Positions 14,194 through 24,359 of a stretch of DNA of 64,000 nucleotides are shown in pieces; positions within the stretch are counted from its first letter, which is position 1, and the number at the start of each line of letters is the position of its first letter. This DNA comes from Trichaptum fuscoviolaceum (lineage: Eukaryota; Basidiomycota; Agaricomycetes; Hymenochaetales; Trichaptaceae). The stretch is from NCBI GenBank assembly GCA_910574455.1, contig CAJSYZ010000002.1, positions 1,885,671-1,949,670 on the forward strand, given 5' to 3'. The position numbers were made by a program, and so were the translations under genes. The notes beneath the pieces were generated by a model. It had not been told where the DNA came from and searched no databases. It saw nothing but the letters and a program-made list of their open reading frames with translations.

Positions 14194-14242
14194 TATATAA
14201 ACCCCTGTACATAGGCCTTCGGATGACACTTAAGTCAATCCT
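14194..14242 (+). promoter_or_regulatory. Chromovirus LTR promoter: TATA box and predicted transcript 5' end
   Basis: TATATAA lies at 14194-14200. About 32 nt downstream, AAGTCAATCCT (14232-14242) is the exact complement of the primer-binding site at 14416-14426. In Tf1-type elements the first 11 nt of the RNA are the primer, so the start site is predicted at 14232. Confidence 0.75.
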
Positions 14243-14415
14243 CCTATAGTCTTTCACACCATCGTGCCAAAGACTCTGTTCACCCACGACTTCCGAGCTT
14301 AAGAGAGCCTCGTTAAAGCGCCCACTCTTATCTCACCACTTGTTTGTTCACAAACAACGCTTTTGTCACTTATCATTTCCGTGATAAGTCTTCCGAAGCC
14401 GTGAACGTAACAATT

Positions 14416-14426
14416 AGGATTGACTT
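14416..14426 (+). other. Self-priming primer-binding site of the chromovirus
   Basis: AGGATTGACTT begins 3 nt after the LTR and is the exact reverse complement of LTR positions 14232-14242. This matches the Tf1/sushi scheme, where reverse transcription is primed by the folded 5' end of the element's own RNA rather than by a tRNA. Confidence 0.8.
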
Positions 14427-15013
14427 CTTTCCATAACCTGGAAAGCAGCCAAGACTATTGCACTTGACTCCACTTTCCACCATCGGAATTAAACAATCCA
14501 CCCTACAAGAACTAATCCGGAATACTTTCAAAGTAAGTGAACAACTGGCCATTGATTGCTAACCTTTCAAAGTAGGAAAGAAAGAACTTGAACGACATAC
14601 GATTGACACATAACTTGTGTTGTGTATTCATCTACACAGACGCTCGAAACAGACCCGAAGCATTAAGCAGGTTCACGCCCAGAATTAACGGTCCTTGTTA
14701 CATTAAGGTTGGTGTAAGCGGGATTTGAGGTTCGCGACCCGATCAGAAAGCAGAGCCAGCCCAGGTAACTTGAAGAGAAGAAAGCAAGCAGAGGAACGGT
14801 CCGATCCACCTAGTGAAACTGCTAGACGCATATAGCGAAGATCCAAAGAGACATAGCTTCACTCGTTGACGACAGAAATACCGGTGAACACAACAGGAAG
14901 TTGTTATCCAGCGAACCGAAGTAACATACCGGACGAGCACTCGAGAAGAGAGTTAGGAGACTCCACTCGTGTTGTAACAACAAGTAGCTCAAGGGAAGAG
15001 ATCACCCAAGGAA

Positions 15014-15607
15014 GTGCCCAACCTGAAGGTCTTAATACGAGTCGCCAATCATACGGAAAGATTGTTGGAAGACGTGCAGGAGATTTTTATCTTCGACCCC
15101 ATCCGCATCACAGACATCCCCACCAACTCTACCCCACCCCACACCCCATCCGAACTCGAATACTCCGATACTGAGCAGACAACAAGAGCAGAACCCCCAT
15201 CCGAAGCTCAAGAAAGCATAGTAACCAATCCATTTGTTACTTCGTACCCAGCCCCTCGACTCGGACAAGAATTCACAAGGGAAACCTATCTTAGCTCAGC
15301 ATCATCTAACTTCGAAGATCCTCAACACTATTGGACAAGCGAAATAGGAACATATAACAGGCAATTACCACCTGTAACACCTGTTACTCAAAGGATCCAG
15401 GAACAGCATACACCCCCTCCCCCTCCGATCAAACAAGAGATCAAACGCGAAGGAACTCCCATCCCTCTTCTAGGTTCACCTATCCATCTCAACACACCCA
15501 CCCCTGGACCATTCCGATCCAAGCTCAGAAGGATCAGAAGAAGACTTAGTAGCTCTATTTATCAACCAAATAGGCAACCTGGCGGATCTAATCATCCCCA
15601 GAACTAG
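15014..15607 (+). CDS. Chromovirus upstream open frame 1, unknown
   Basis: An open frame of 197 codons with no early ATG (first codon GTG). The product is Pro/Thr/Glu-rich with no recognised domain. It overlaps the next open frame (15475-16124), which is in a different register. It could be the N-terminal part of an extended Gag that needs frameshifting or splicing, or a frame left over from indels. Because the LTRs are almost identical, decay after insertion is unlikely to explain all the register changes. Confidence 0.4.
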   Translation: MPNLKVLIRVANHTERLLEDVQEIFIFDPIRITDIPTNSTPPHTPSELEYSDTEQTTRAEPPSEAQESIVTNPFVTSYPAPRLGQEFTRETYLSSASSNFEDPQHYWTSEIGTYNRQLPPVTPVTQRIQEQHTPPPPPIKQEIKREGTPIPLLGSPIHLNTPTPGPFRSKLRRIRRRLSSSIYQPNRQPGGSNHPQN

Positions 15608-16124
15608 TCGACTTCACCCTATCCAACCCGGTGTATCAGACGAAACAGAAATTGCAGAGAACTATAGGCTTCTGAAACTCAACGGACTAGATCAACGAAT
15701 CAAGAAAAGCTACGACGGAGATTCAGTAATCACATCATTGGCATTTCTTATCCGAAACCGTCGATTCCCCACCAATTGGAAACTAAGGGTAGACTTAATT
15801 TGGACAGAAGGACGAGCCTACGTTGGAAGCAACCAAGCCCTTCGAAACGATCTTATATACGCAGCACACATCCATCCGGAAACCAACTATCATTACACAG
15901 TCCAAACCACTAGGGAACATCTAGATTACGTTTGCTATTGGCCTGACGTTGAAGAAGACGTTCAAACCTATATCAATCGCTGCGGTTGTCAACCTAGCCT
16001 ATCCCCAAGTGACATTCCACTCATTTCACCTCCAAACCGTCCCATTCGACAAGCCACCCCTATTCCCCCAGTACCCCCGATTCCGGCACAGTATCAGACA
16101 AACGGAATCCAAACTACTGATTAG
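15475..16124 (+). CDS. Chromovirus upstream open frame 2, integrase zinc-binding-like segment
   Basis: The frame is open from 15475 to TAG 16124 with no early ATG. Its middle reads RNDLIYAAHIHPETNYH, then TREHLDYVCYWPDVEEDV, then INRCGCQ. This closely follows the layout of the integrase HHCC module in the same element's pol (His-rich start, YYWPRM, final Cys pair at about 20340-20460), but the cysteine pair is altered to CGC. It lies upstream of gag, which is not where integrase modules belong. I infer a duplicated or captured integrase N-terminal domain. Function is unknown. Confidence 0.45.
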
Positions 16125-18157
16125 ACACTCTGGCACCTCGATCACAACTACCGGACACCCCTCACCTTGACACCTCGTTTGAATCACTACCTCCCTACCC
16201 CCCGGAAAATTCATACTTCGACTACTCAGAACGCTGTTGGTATAGAGCTCGAGGATTTCATTCCGAATACATCTACTTCAGCAAGCAAGGAAGAGAGTGG
16301 AAAGCTATCCCAAAAAGATATCGACACCACCCCGGAGAATTTTACCGCAGATACAACACAAATTATCAAGCAGTTGACCCGGAAGACGCTGAGGAACGTT
16401 ACCAAGAGTTACACGGACTAAATCAACCCCAGTCCAGACCATCCCCTCTTACTCTTACCCACTTACTCCCCCCTTCACCGCTTGATACAAACACTTCACA
16501 ATCCACCGCATTAACTGCAGCCACATCCCCAGTTGCACCCCCAAGTACCCCACCTCCTACCACCCAACCCGACCCCAATACTCCCCGACCTTCTACTCAT
16601 CAACCCAAGGAAGAAACTTCCCCAGTTGCTCATCCTTTACTTGCAAGCCCCACCCGGCATAGACACAGCCAATCGCTTGCAGGACCCTCCATCTTAGGCA
16701 CGGACAAACCTAAAGTTGACGTTGAAATTGAGCAATCCAAGCGATCAGTCAAGTCTCTAACAGATCGACTCGAAGCCCTCAAACTTAGAGGAGTAACAGA
16801 TACACCCCCATCTGTAGACAAAGGAAAAGCACCAGAAAGACCTCCGAAGCAGGAAGAAGAACCTCCAAAGAAGGAAGAAGACAAATTAGACTACGTCGAT
16901 CCCTTCAACCCTGATCATAAACCCAAAAAGTCTAATTCTCCAACCCCTGAACCGCCACCACCACCGCCACTTCCACCTCCATCGCCACCAATGGGAACTT
17001 CTGGAGGAGCAGTCAACACATCCGGACCCCCGGACAAAATCGAAGAACGCAGGAATGGAGCAAATAAACCTTTCAACTTCGATGGCAGTCGCAAGGATGC
17101 TAGACGATGGCTCGATCTCATGGAGAACTACATCATTCTCACACCCGGTTACACTACAGATGAAGACAAGGTTCGACTTGCAGCCACATTTTGCAATCTA
17201 GGATCAGCTGGTACCTTCATAAACAGCATCATCACCAAAGGAAACAAGAAACTAGCCGACGGAAAACCATGGGATTATACTTGGGCAAAATTCAAGAAAG
17301 ATTTTCGTGAACACTTCATATCTGCAGACTACATCGCAGATGCATATGAAGAACTTATGAAACTCAAGCAAACCCCCGGCATGCGCACAGATCAATATGT
17401 CTATGAATTCCAACGACTAGCTTACGATGCAGGAATCGAAGACACCACAGTTCTCACCAATCTGTTCAAGAAAGGCCTTCCAATTTCGATCCAAAGGGAA
17501 CTAATCCGAATTGAAGACAATATGGCAAAAGACACAGCAGGCAAACCCCTCATGGACCCATACTACGAGAATGCCCTCAAATTCGGTCTACAATACGAAA
17601 GGATGAATCCCCTTCATCAACAGAAACCTTCACAATTCTTTAGGAAAAAGTACAGCTATCCGAAACGCCGATTCAATCGCAGATATCGAATTCATGAAAT
17701 GGAAGTTGACTCCGACCCGGAACCGGAATCGGAACCTTCACTCGAAGACAAGATGGAAGAATTCAATATCAATGCTATGTATTTCAACAAGCTCACCCCA
17801 GAGAAGCAGAAGGAAGCTAGAGACAAAGGTCTTTGTTTCTATTGCGAAAAACCCGGTCATATGGCAAACAAATGTCCCAAACGCCCATCCCGTCCTAGGA
17901 ACTCTTTCAAACCTAGAGGAAAACCCCAAGGACGCTTCCCAGGTGCTAAACGCAGATTCAAGCCCCGAATCAATGCAATGGAAGTGGATGACGATGACTA
18001 TGATGAAACGGACACCCTGGAAGACAAGGCATATCAAATCAACGAGATTATTACCAGTCTCGATGATCAGTCTCGAGAGGAACTATTCAACACTTTGGAC
18101 GAACTTGACAATGAAGATTTCGATGAATATGGCAACTACGATGCTGCAAATTTTTGA
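16121..18157 (+). CDS. gag: Chromovirus Gag with CCHC zinc knuckle
   Basis: The frame is open from 16121; the first ATG is at 16991, giving a 388-residue protein. From the ATG it shows a retrotransposon Gag capsid-like domain (PFNFDGSRKDARRWLDLM, then the TWAKFKKDFREHF region) and one nucleocapsid knuckle, CFYCEKPGHMANKC, followed by a basic Arg-rich stretch. The acidic tail ends at TGA 18155-18157. The open frame before the ATG encodes a Pro-rich disordered segment with a Lys/Glu coil. It may be translated if the upstream frames are joined to it. Gag packages element RNA into particles. The stop sits on a -1 slippery site leading into pol. Confidence 0.9.
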   Translation, partial: LDTLAPRSQLPDTPHLDTSFESLPPYPPENSYFDYSERCWYRARGFHSEYIYFSKQGREWKAIPKRYRHHPGEFYRRYNTNYQAVDPEDAEERYQELHGLNQPQSRPSPLTLTHLLPPSPLDTNTSQSTALTAATSPVAPPSTPPPTTQPDPNTPRPSTHQPKEETSPVAHPLLASPTRHRHSQSLAGPSILGTDKPKVDVEIEQSKRSVKSLTDRLEALKLRGVTDTPPSVDKGKAPERPPKQEEEPPKKEEDKLDYVDPFNPDHKPKKSNSPTPEPPPPPPLPPPSPPMGTSGGAVNTSGPPDKIEERRNGANKPFNFDGSRKDARRWLDLMENYIILTPGYTTDEDKVRLAATFCNLGSAGTFINSIITKGNKKLADGKPWDYTWAKFKKDFREHFISADYIADAYEELMKLKQTPGMRTDQYVYEFQRLAYDAGIEDTTVLTNLFKKGLPISIQRELIRIEDNMAKDTAGKPLMDPYYENALKFGLQYERMNPLHQQKPSQFFRKKYSYPKRRFNRRYRIHEMEVDSDPEPESEPSLEDKMEEFNINAMYFNKLTPEKQKEARDKGLCFYCEKPGHMANKCPKRPSRPRNSFKPRGKPQGRFPGAKRRFKPRINAMEVDDDDYDETDTLEDKAYQINEIITSLDDQSREELFNTLDELDNEDFDEYGNYDAANF
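18148..18154 (+). promoter_or_regulatory. -1 programmed frameshift heptamer at the gag/pol junction
   Basis: The bases A AAT TTT, read in the gag frame, fit the X XXY YYZ slippery pattern and lie directly before the gag stop TGA. Slipping back one base enters the pol frame at 18154 exactly. A downstream pseudoknot was not modelled. Confidence 0.75.
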
Positions 18158-21100
18158 ACAGCTCAGAGTTGGTTAACCCGGTTCAACTCAACACTGTTGT
18201 TCTAAATGGCAACATCTCATCATTTCGAATCCCGGTCAAATTACTCGTTAACGGACGCCTCATCACTATCAATGCCCTTCTTGACACCGGAGCACAACTG
18301 AACTTTATCAACTCGGACTTAGTTGATAAGCTCAACATCAAAATGCATAAACTCGATAAAGCTTTACAAGTTAGCAATGCCGATGGAACTCTGAACAAGA
18401 ACGGAACAGTTTCAGAACGGATTCGATTGAATCTCACCCACCCTCATTCAACCTTGACAATCTTTTATCGGACACACATTCCAAGCGACGATGTTATTCT
18501 AGGACTACCTTGGTTCAAACAAGCGAAGCCCCAGATTAACTGGAATGATGATACGATCACTATCAACAAGATCACGGTCTCTACTCGACTCGAACAGCAA
18601 AACCAAAAGCCAAAGGAGAAACTTAATATTCCAGATGAATATTTGGAATATGCAGACATCTTCTCCGAGAATGAAATCCAAACCTACCCACCTGCCCGAC
18701 CCTATGATATGGAGATCAAAACGTTACCAAGTTTTGTGCCGAAAATTCACAAACCGTACCCGGTCCCATACCATCAACAACCGATTCTCACTACGTTAAT
18801 TGACGACTTGCTCAACAAAGGATTTATCAAGGAATCAAACTCCCCAATGGCATCACCTTTCTTCTTTATTGATAAGAAAGATGGAACACTTCGACCAGTA
18901 CAGGACTACAGATACCTTAACTCGCATACAGTCAAAGATGCATATCCTATGCCGAACTCGCAGCAACTACTTGATCAACTCCGAGGATCCAAATACTTCA
19001 CCACCCTAGATATCCGACAAGGTTATCACAACATTCGCATCAAGGAATCCGATCAATGGAAAGCAGCCTTTGTATGCAACAGGAAACTCTACCAGCCAAC
19101 CGTTATGTTTTTTGGTCTATGCAACTCACCTGCGGTTTTTCAACGCTTCATGAATGATATTCTATCAGAGCAAATACGCCAGAACAAGGTCATTGTTTAC
19201 ATGGACGACCTACTCATTCATGCCCCGACTCTCAAGCAGCTCATTGAAAACACCAAAGAAGTTTTTCAAATCCTAAAGGACAATCAACTCTACGTCAAAC
19301 CAGCGAAATGCCGATTTCACCAACTCGAAGTACCATTTCTTGGTTACATTATTTCGGAATCAAAGATCAAGACAGACCCCTCCAAGATACAAGGGATACT
19401 TGACTGGACCACTCCGAAATGTCTCAAGGACGTCAGATCATTTACAGGTTTTACCAACTTCTATCGCAGATTCATTCCGAACTATGCAACTATATGCCGA
19501 CCACTCGATCAACTTAAACGGAAGGACACACCTTTTGTCTGGACAGACAAATGTGAAAAGGCTTTTCAGACGCTCAAGGAACTCTTTTCGAAGGAACCCC
19601 TCCTTATGCAACCCGACCCACACAAACCATTCTATCTTGAAACGGACGCCTCAGCCGTAGCTACCGGCGCAGCACTACGCCAACATGACGAAAACGGTCA
19701 ACTCAAACCCATAGGTTATATTTCTCAAGCTCTCAACCCGACGCAACGCAACTGGCAAATATATGACAGAGAACTATTTGCTATTATTCGAGCACTCCAA
19801 ATGTGGAGACACTATCTACTTGGAAGCCCGCATACAGTTACGATTCATTGCGACCACAAGAATCTGACTTATTGGAGACAACCCCAACGCTTGACCCCTC
19901 GACAAGCTCGATGGCAGAATGAACTCTCAAGATACAATTACAAGATACAAGCCATACCAGGAAAACACATGATCCAATCCGATGCTCTATCCCGACGTGC
20001 GGACCATTTTAAAACGGAAGGAGAACTTAGCAACGAAGTTACACTTCTACCAGAGAAAGTTTTTCTCAAAGAAATGGAACTCCTAGCCACCCGAATTGAA
20101 GAAGCCGAAGAAGATGACAGGAACATCATCAATGTCGATGACCTTCACCTCCAAATACGCAAAGAAACTGGAGATATTCAGGAAGCGATGAGCCTTCTAC
20201 AGAAAGAATTACCACTCACCAAACCCAAAATGACCGACTTCACAATCAAGGATCAATTGGTACACTTCAGGAACAAGATCTATGTGCCAAGGAACACGGA
20301 AATCATGCGCAACCTTCTACGACTATATCACGACTTACCGACTCGAAACCACCCTGGAGTAGCGAATACAATGGAACAAATTCGACGAACATATTACTGG
20401 CCAAGAATGCAACAGTTCGTGACGAAATACATCCAAGGATGTGCTATCTGTCAACAGATGAAGATCAACCACCATCCTCTTGTACCTCCACTCAACCCGA
20501 TCATTGCAGATAAAGACACTTACCCGTTTGCAACCGTCAACATCGATTTCATCACAGACCTCCCAGAATCTGATGGATTCGACAGCATATGTGTTATTGT
20601 GGATCATGACTGCACCAAAGCGATTGTACTCACCCCATGCACCAAGACCATCACTGCACTAGACACTGCACAACTGTACTTTGACAATGTGTACAGACGA
20701 TTCGGATTACCAAGGAAAATAATCTCGGATCGAGGACCACAGTTTGCATCTATGGTGTTCAGACAGCTATGCCAATTGCTTCACATCAAGCAGGCAATGT
20801 CTACAGCATATCACCCACAGACTGATGGACAAGCAGAGCGCAGCAATCAGGAGATCGAAGCATACTTCAGGATCTATGCAGCAAATCACCCCCACCTCTG
20901 GAGCAAATACATCCCCCTCATGGAATTCACACACAACAATCGGAAACATTCAACCACGGAACAGACCCCCTTTCGACTACTAATGGGATATGATCCAACA
21001 TCATTCCCCTCGGAAAAATCGGAACTTGATAGCAACATTCCGACCCTCAAGAATCGACTATCAAAGATACTAGAACTCCGAAATGACGCAGAAGCAGCTT

Positions 21101-21582
21101 TAACTCTTGCACAGGAATATCAGCGCGAAGCTCAATCTACCCATTTCAAGCCACTATACATTGGACAATCTGTATGGTTAGAAGCAAGGAACCTCCGAAG
21201 AACCGGACTACCCTCAAAGTTTCAATCAAAACGCGAAGGACCCTTCGTTATCAAGCGAAAACTCAGGGATAATGTCTATGAACTCGAACTGCCCAGAACT
21301 TGGAAGATTCACCCTGTATTCCACGCCTCCCTTCTAACTCCCAACACCGAGACAGTAGAACATGGGCCAGCCTATTCAAAACCTCCACCTGACCTTATCG
21401 ATGGAGAAGAAGAATTCGAAGTAGAAGCAATTCTACAGCACAAAGGAGCCCCGAATCGAAGGAAGTACCTTATCAAATGGTTAGGATATCCGACTAGCAA
21501 CAACACATGGGCCTCAGAAGACGCACTAAAGCATTCAGAAGAACTTCTATCAGCATACAAGGAGTTGCACAAGCTGAAGTAG
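18154..21582 (+). CDS. pol: Chromovirus Pol: protease, reverse transcriptase, RNase H, integrase, chromodomain
   Basis: An intact frame of 1142 codons in the -1 register relative to gag. Domains in order: aspartic protease with NALLDTGAQLNF near residue 45; reverse transcriptase with TLDIRQGYHNI and YMDDLLIHA (near residues 285-360); RNase H with ETDASAVATGAAL and the YDREL segment; integrase HHCC module (HDLPTRNH, then CAICQQM); integrase core with VNIDFITDLP, then ISDRGPQFAS and HPQTDGQAERSNQEIE, holding the D, D and E residues; and a C-terminal chromodomain (FEVEAILQHK, then KYLIKWLGYP, then NTWASEDAL). The chromodomain places it with chromoviruses, whose integrases are steered to heterochromatin-like marks. 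No stop or frameshift interrupts it, so the protein looks functional. Confidence 0.96.
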   Translation: MNSSELVNPVQLNTVVLNGNISSFRIPVKLLVNGRLITINALLDTGAQLNFINSDLVDKLNIKMHKLDKALQVSNADGTLNKNGTVSERIRLNLTHPHSTLTIFYRTHIPSDDVILGLPWFKQAKPQINWNDDTITINKITVSTRLEQQNQKPKEKLNIPDEYLEYADIFSENEIQTYPPARPYDMEIKTLPSFVPKIHKPYPVPYHQQPILTTLIDDLLNKGFIKESNSPMASPFFFIDKKDGTLRPVQDYRYLNSHTVKDAYPMPNSQQLLDQLRGSKYFTTLDIRQGYHNIRIKESDQWKAAFVCNRKLYQPTVMFFGLCNSPAVFQRFMNDILSEQIRQNKVIVYMDDLLIHAPTLKQLIENTKEVFQILKDNQLYVKPAKCRFHQLEVPFLGYIISESKIKTDPSKIQGILDWTTPKCLKDVRSFTGFTNFYRRFIPNYATICRPLDQLKRKDTPFVWTDKCEKAFQTLKELFSKEPLLMQPDPHKPFYLETDASAVATGAALRQHDENGQLKPIGYISQALNPTQRNWQIYDRELFAIIRALQMWRHYLLGSPHTVTIHCDHKNLTYWRQPQRLTPRQARWQNELSRYNYKIQAIPGKHMIQSDALSRRADHFKTEGELSNEVTLLPEKVFLKEMELLATRIEEAEEDDRNIINVDDLHLQIRKETGDIQEAMSLLQKELPLTKPKMTDFTIKDQLVHFRNKIYVPRNTEIMRNLLRLYHDLPTRNHPGVANTMEQIRRTYYWPRMQQFVTKYIQGCAICQQMKINHHPLVPPLNPIIADKDTYPFATVNIDFITDLPESDGFDSICVIVDHDCTKAIVLTPCTKTITALDTAQLYFDNVYRRFGLPRKIISDRGPQFASMVFRQLCQLLHIKQAMSTAYHPQTDGQAERSNQEIEAYFRIYAANHPHLWSKYIPLMEFTHNNRKHSTTEQTPFRLLMGYDPTSFPSEKSELDSNIPTLKNRLSKILELRNDAEAALTLAQEYQREAQSTHFKPLYIGQSVWLEARNLRRTGLPSKFQSKREGPFVIKRKLRDNVYELELPRTWKIHPVFHASLLTPNTETVEHGPAYSKPPPDLIDGEEEFEVEAILQHKGAPNRRKYLIKWLGYPTSNNTWASEDALKHSEELLSAYKELHKLK

Positions 21583-22064
21583 CCCGATTTGGATAAAGCG
21601 GACACACAACGCGACCCACTTAACCCGATTTGGACACCTTGGACCTACAAGCACAACTTCTTAGCCCCCTCCTCAGACTTCTTGCCCCACTGCGGCTAGA
21701 TAACAAGACTTCTTGCCCCCGAAGTTTGATATCGAAGAACCAACATGCCCCACTGTGCCCCAGAAGCTTTCTACTGATTCAACGACCACATGATCAACTA
21801 GAAACTTTGTATAAATGCACCAGAAGCCACCCCACTCCCTCCCCATTCCCATGCACACCTTCTATGACATTATCCGATTTCTTATCTGGATAGCTCATTT
21901 ACAAATCCACCCTATCATCACACGCACCTCTTTCCGACTCTTCCATCTCTTTCTCATCTGGTACATCTTCCCAGAACGCCGACCTACCACCTTCTGGATA
22001 CACGATCTAGAACTACACTATCTAGGACGAAGCACTCATATTTACGTTGGCCTCGGGCCGAATA

Positions 22065-22742
22065 ATGAGTTCTTCATCACAGGAGTCGATCCCACCTCTC
22101 ATTTCCAGCTTAGTGGAACGCCAGCTGACGGAACTCCAAGTGATAGCGAATCAGTCATCGCATGACGAACAGATTATTCTCAATTCTCATCTGTTCTATT
22201 TTGTGTTTAAGGACGATCATCCTGATAAGGAACCATTGGACATACTCATCCCAGACATCAATAACCGCATCCGAAACTCCCCCGGTCCGACCAAAGTGAG
22301 ATACGCACTCCAGCTGTATGCACTCCTCGAATTCTATAAAATCACCATCGAAAAACTTCGTGACCACAAGCAAGAGCAACCTCTCACCTCTAGCACCCCC
22401 CTGGAACCCCAGCAGACTCCACCACCTCCGACACCCAGTCCTATCGACTCCCTGCCAGACCTCGAACCCTTTTCTCCCAATCCTAGCCCCATCCCAACGA
22501 CAGTCAACCCCCAGGACATCTTCTCCCCCCCTCTGGCAACCAGCACCCCCTTTACCTTCACCACTACGAATTACAGCGACGACACACTTGTCAACGCCTC
22601 CACCAACTCCGACTCACCCTCCTCCTCCTCCTCTTCCTCAACCGACTACAACGACGCCGACAGTAACCCCCGATTTTCGTTCGCATCCGTATTTCCCATA
22701 TTTTTACAAAGGTCCCACCTCGACCAGACAGACCTTGTTTAA
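22065..22742 (+). CDS. Chromovirus 3' ORF a, unknown
   Basis: A 225-residue frame from ATG 22065. The first half is helical and moderately charged (HLFYFVFKDDHPDKEPLDI, then RYALQLYALLEFYKITIEKL). The second half is Pro/Ser/Thr-rich and low-complexity. No membrane helix, signal peptide or known domain is visible, so it is not an obvious envelope protein. It lies between pol and the 3' LTR, the place where accessory genes are carried in some Ty3/gypsy elements. Confidence 0.5.
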   Translation: MSSSSQESIPPLISSLVERQLTELQVIANQSSHDEQIILNSHLFYFVFKDDHPDKEPLDILIPDINNRIRNSPGPTKVRYALQLYALLEFYKITIEKLRDHKQEQPLTSSTPLEPQQTPPPPTPSPIDSLPDLEPFSPNPSPIPTTVNPQDIFSPPLATSTPFTFTTTNYSDDTLVNASTNSDSPSSSSSSSTDYNDADSNPRFSFASVFPIFLQRSHLDQTDLV

Positions 22743-22785
22743 TCCCCCACCTACCCCCAGACCCAGAACTATTCCTTTACCTTCT

Positions 22786-23469
22786 ATGCCTTTCAATTTT
22801 AACACTCCCATTCCGACATATCAACTACCGCCTTCTGAAACACCTGAACAACGTCTCGCAGCCACTGCCCCCTTTTTCTATCCCTCCCCTTTAAAATTTG
22901 ATTTCCTTGACGAAGAAGAAGAAGAAGAACTCCAGCCTGGACCAGCCGACTCGGAATTCGGTTCCAATCTTTGGTCCCTCCCGGCCGACGAACCCGGTTG
23001 GAACGCCGACGACTGGCCCACCACTTACCTCCTCCGACACAACACTGTCACCGGACCCCTCCAGTACCCCTCACCTCCACCAAGCCCACGCCCCACTCAC
23101 CCCCAGTACGGCCCTCTCGGTCCTGTTGATTTGGTACAACACTATCTGTTCGATCCGAAGCTCACCCCCCACGTTAACGTTGAGCGACTTCGACGTTGCT
23201 CCCCCTTCCCGGAACTCGTGAAGTTAGTGCTTAGGCACACTTTCTTCAACCCAGAGCACGCCCCCCCTCTTCTACTTGGTCTCAAAATCGTCCTCGACCT
23301 TCCGTACACGCCCTACATCACCCGGAGAATTCGACACAAAGGATCTTTGCACGCTCACTTCGCACCCTACCCAGGAGACCCCTTCTGTACTTGTGAGTGC
23401 TGCTTGTACTGTCCCCTTCACCATGCCGCCCATCCGAACCCGGCGCGGAACCCTCACGAAGGAGAATAG
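22786..23469 (+). CDS. Chromovirus 3' ORF b, unknown, Cys/His cluster at the end
   Basis: A 227-residue frame from ATG 22786. It is Pro-rich with an acidic patch (FDFLDEEEEEEL), then a conserved-looking part (DLVQHYLFDPKLTPHVNVER, then LVLRHTFFNPEH). It closes with a dense cysteine/histidine cluster, CTCECCLYCPLHHAAH, which could bind zinc. It overlaps ORF c by 47 nt. No family is recognised. Confidence 0.5.
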   Translation: MPFNFNTPIPTYQLPPSETPEQRLAATAPFFYPSPLKFDFLDEEEEEELQPGPADSEFGSNLWSLPADEPGWNADDWPTTYLLRHNTVTGPLQYPSPPPSPRPTHPQYGPLGPVDLVQHYLFDPKLTPHVNVERLRRCSPFPELVKLVLRHTFFNPEHAPPLLLGLKIVLDLPYTPYITRRIRHKGSLHAHFAPYPGDPFCTCECCLYCPLHHAAHPNPARNPHEGE

Positions 23470-24163
23470 TCCCCCTCCTCCTCGTTGTCCGACCGAAACT
23501 CTCCTCCCCAATCAGGCGTTTACCCTCACGGAACCCACTCGTCAACAGTACTCGGCCACACTCCTCCACAGTGGACTCTTACCATATGTCCTCGACTCGA
23601 CTCAGCGCCCCTTTCACCACTCTGTCTACACTCTCAATGTCATGCATGAATTACTCGCCCAATTGCAAGACTACATCGACCAGCATCGCGGCGGACATAA
23701 GCGATTCAACTTTCGCTTTGTTCAAGTAATCATTCGTCGACTGAATCAAGTGATGATGGGACAATTAGCTGATGAGTTCACGGAGTATGAATTCGAACGT
23801 TTACTGGCTTACACTCTAGACGATGGACACCTTGAAGGACCTCCTCGATTTGTCGACCCGGTACCCCTCCCTCCCCCATCACCGATTGCTCTACCCCCAC
23901 CCGAGTTTCCCACAGCCTACCATGATCAAGAGAACATGCCTATCTTCGATCCAACAAAACGGAACGAGTTCGATGTTCAGAACGCACCCCAACAACCTTC
24001 GGAGCCTCAACCACCTCCAACCCCGGTTTCACCCCCTTATGTCGTACATACACCTCGACCGGACGAACATCCCTCTCCTCCACTCCATCGACCTGACCCC
24101 CAACCCGGCATAGACTGGCTTGCTATCGCAGCAGCCTTACCTTCTGATTTTCATTTCTCTTGA
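23423..24163 (+). CDS. Chromovirus 3' ORF c, unknown
   Basis: A 246-residue frame from ATG 23423. A helical middle (TLNVMHELLAQLQDYIDQH, then FRFVQVIIRRLNQVMMGQLA) recalls the helical half of ORF a in composition, followed by a Pro-rich tail. It overlaps the end of ORF b and stops about 200 bp before the 3' LTR. No known domain. Confidence 0.5.
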   Translation: MPPIRTRRGTLTKENSPPPPRCPTETLLPNQAFTLTEPTRQQYSATLLHSGLLPYVLDSTQRPFHHSVYTLNVMHELLAQLQDYIDQHRGGHKRFNFRFVQVIIRRLNQVMMGQLADEFTEYEFERLLAYTLDDGHLEGPPRFVDPVPLPPPSPIALPPPEFPTAYHDQENMPIFDPTKRNEFDVQNAPQQPSEPQPPPTPVSPPYVVHTPRPDEHPSPPLHRPDPQPGIDWLAIAAALPSDFHFS

Positions 24164-24359
24164 TGGTCTACTTATTCGTTTGCTCTTCTTATTATTGGTC
24201 TTAATTTGACCCTATAGCATTCGATTTCTATCTCTATCTCTCTCATGCTTCATCCATTATTGATCTTAACTTGATCCTATAAGCATTGTATTTGTCTTTG
24301 AAATTCTCGCATTCGCAATGTCTCGCTACTACGGAATTTCAAGCTTAGAGACAGGGTAC

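Larger units (their letters stand above)
13866..14412 (+). repeat. 5' LTR of the chromovirus
   Basis: 547 bp, TG...CA ends, matching 24360-24906 base for base except in the TAGCCCC tract. It includes a decamer array, a TATA box and the R-region start described separately. Confidence 0.95.
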
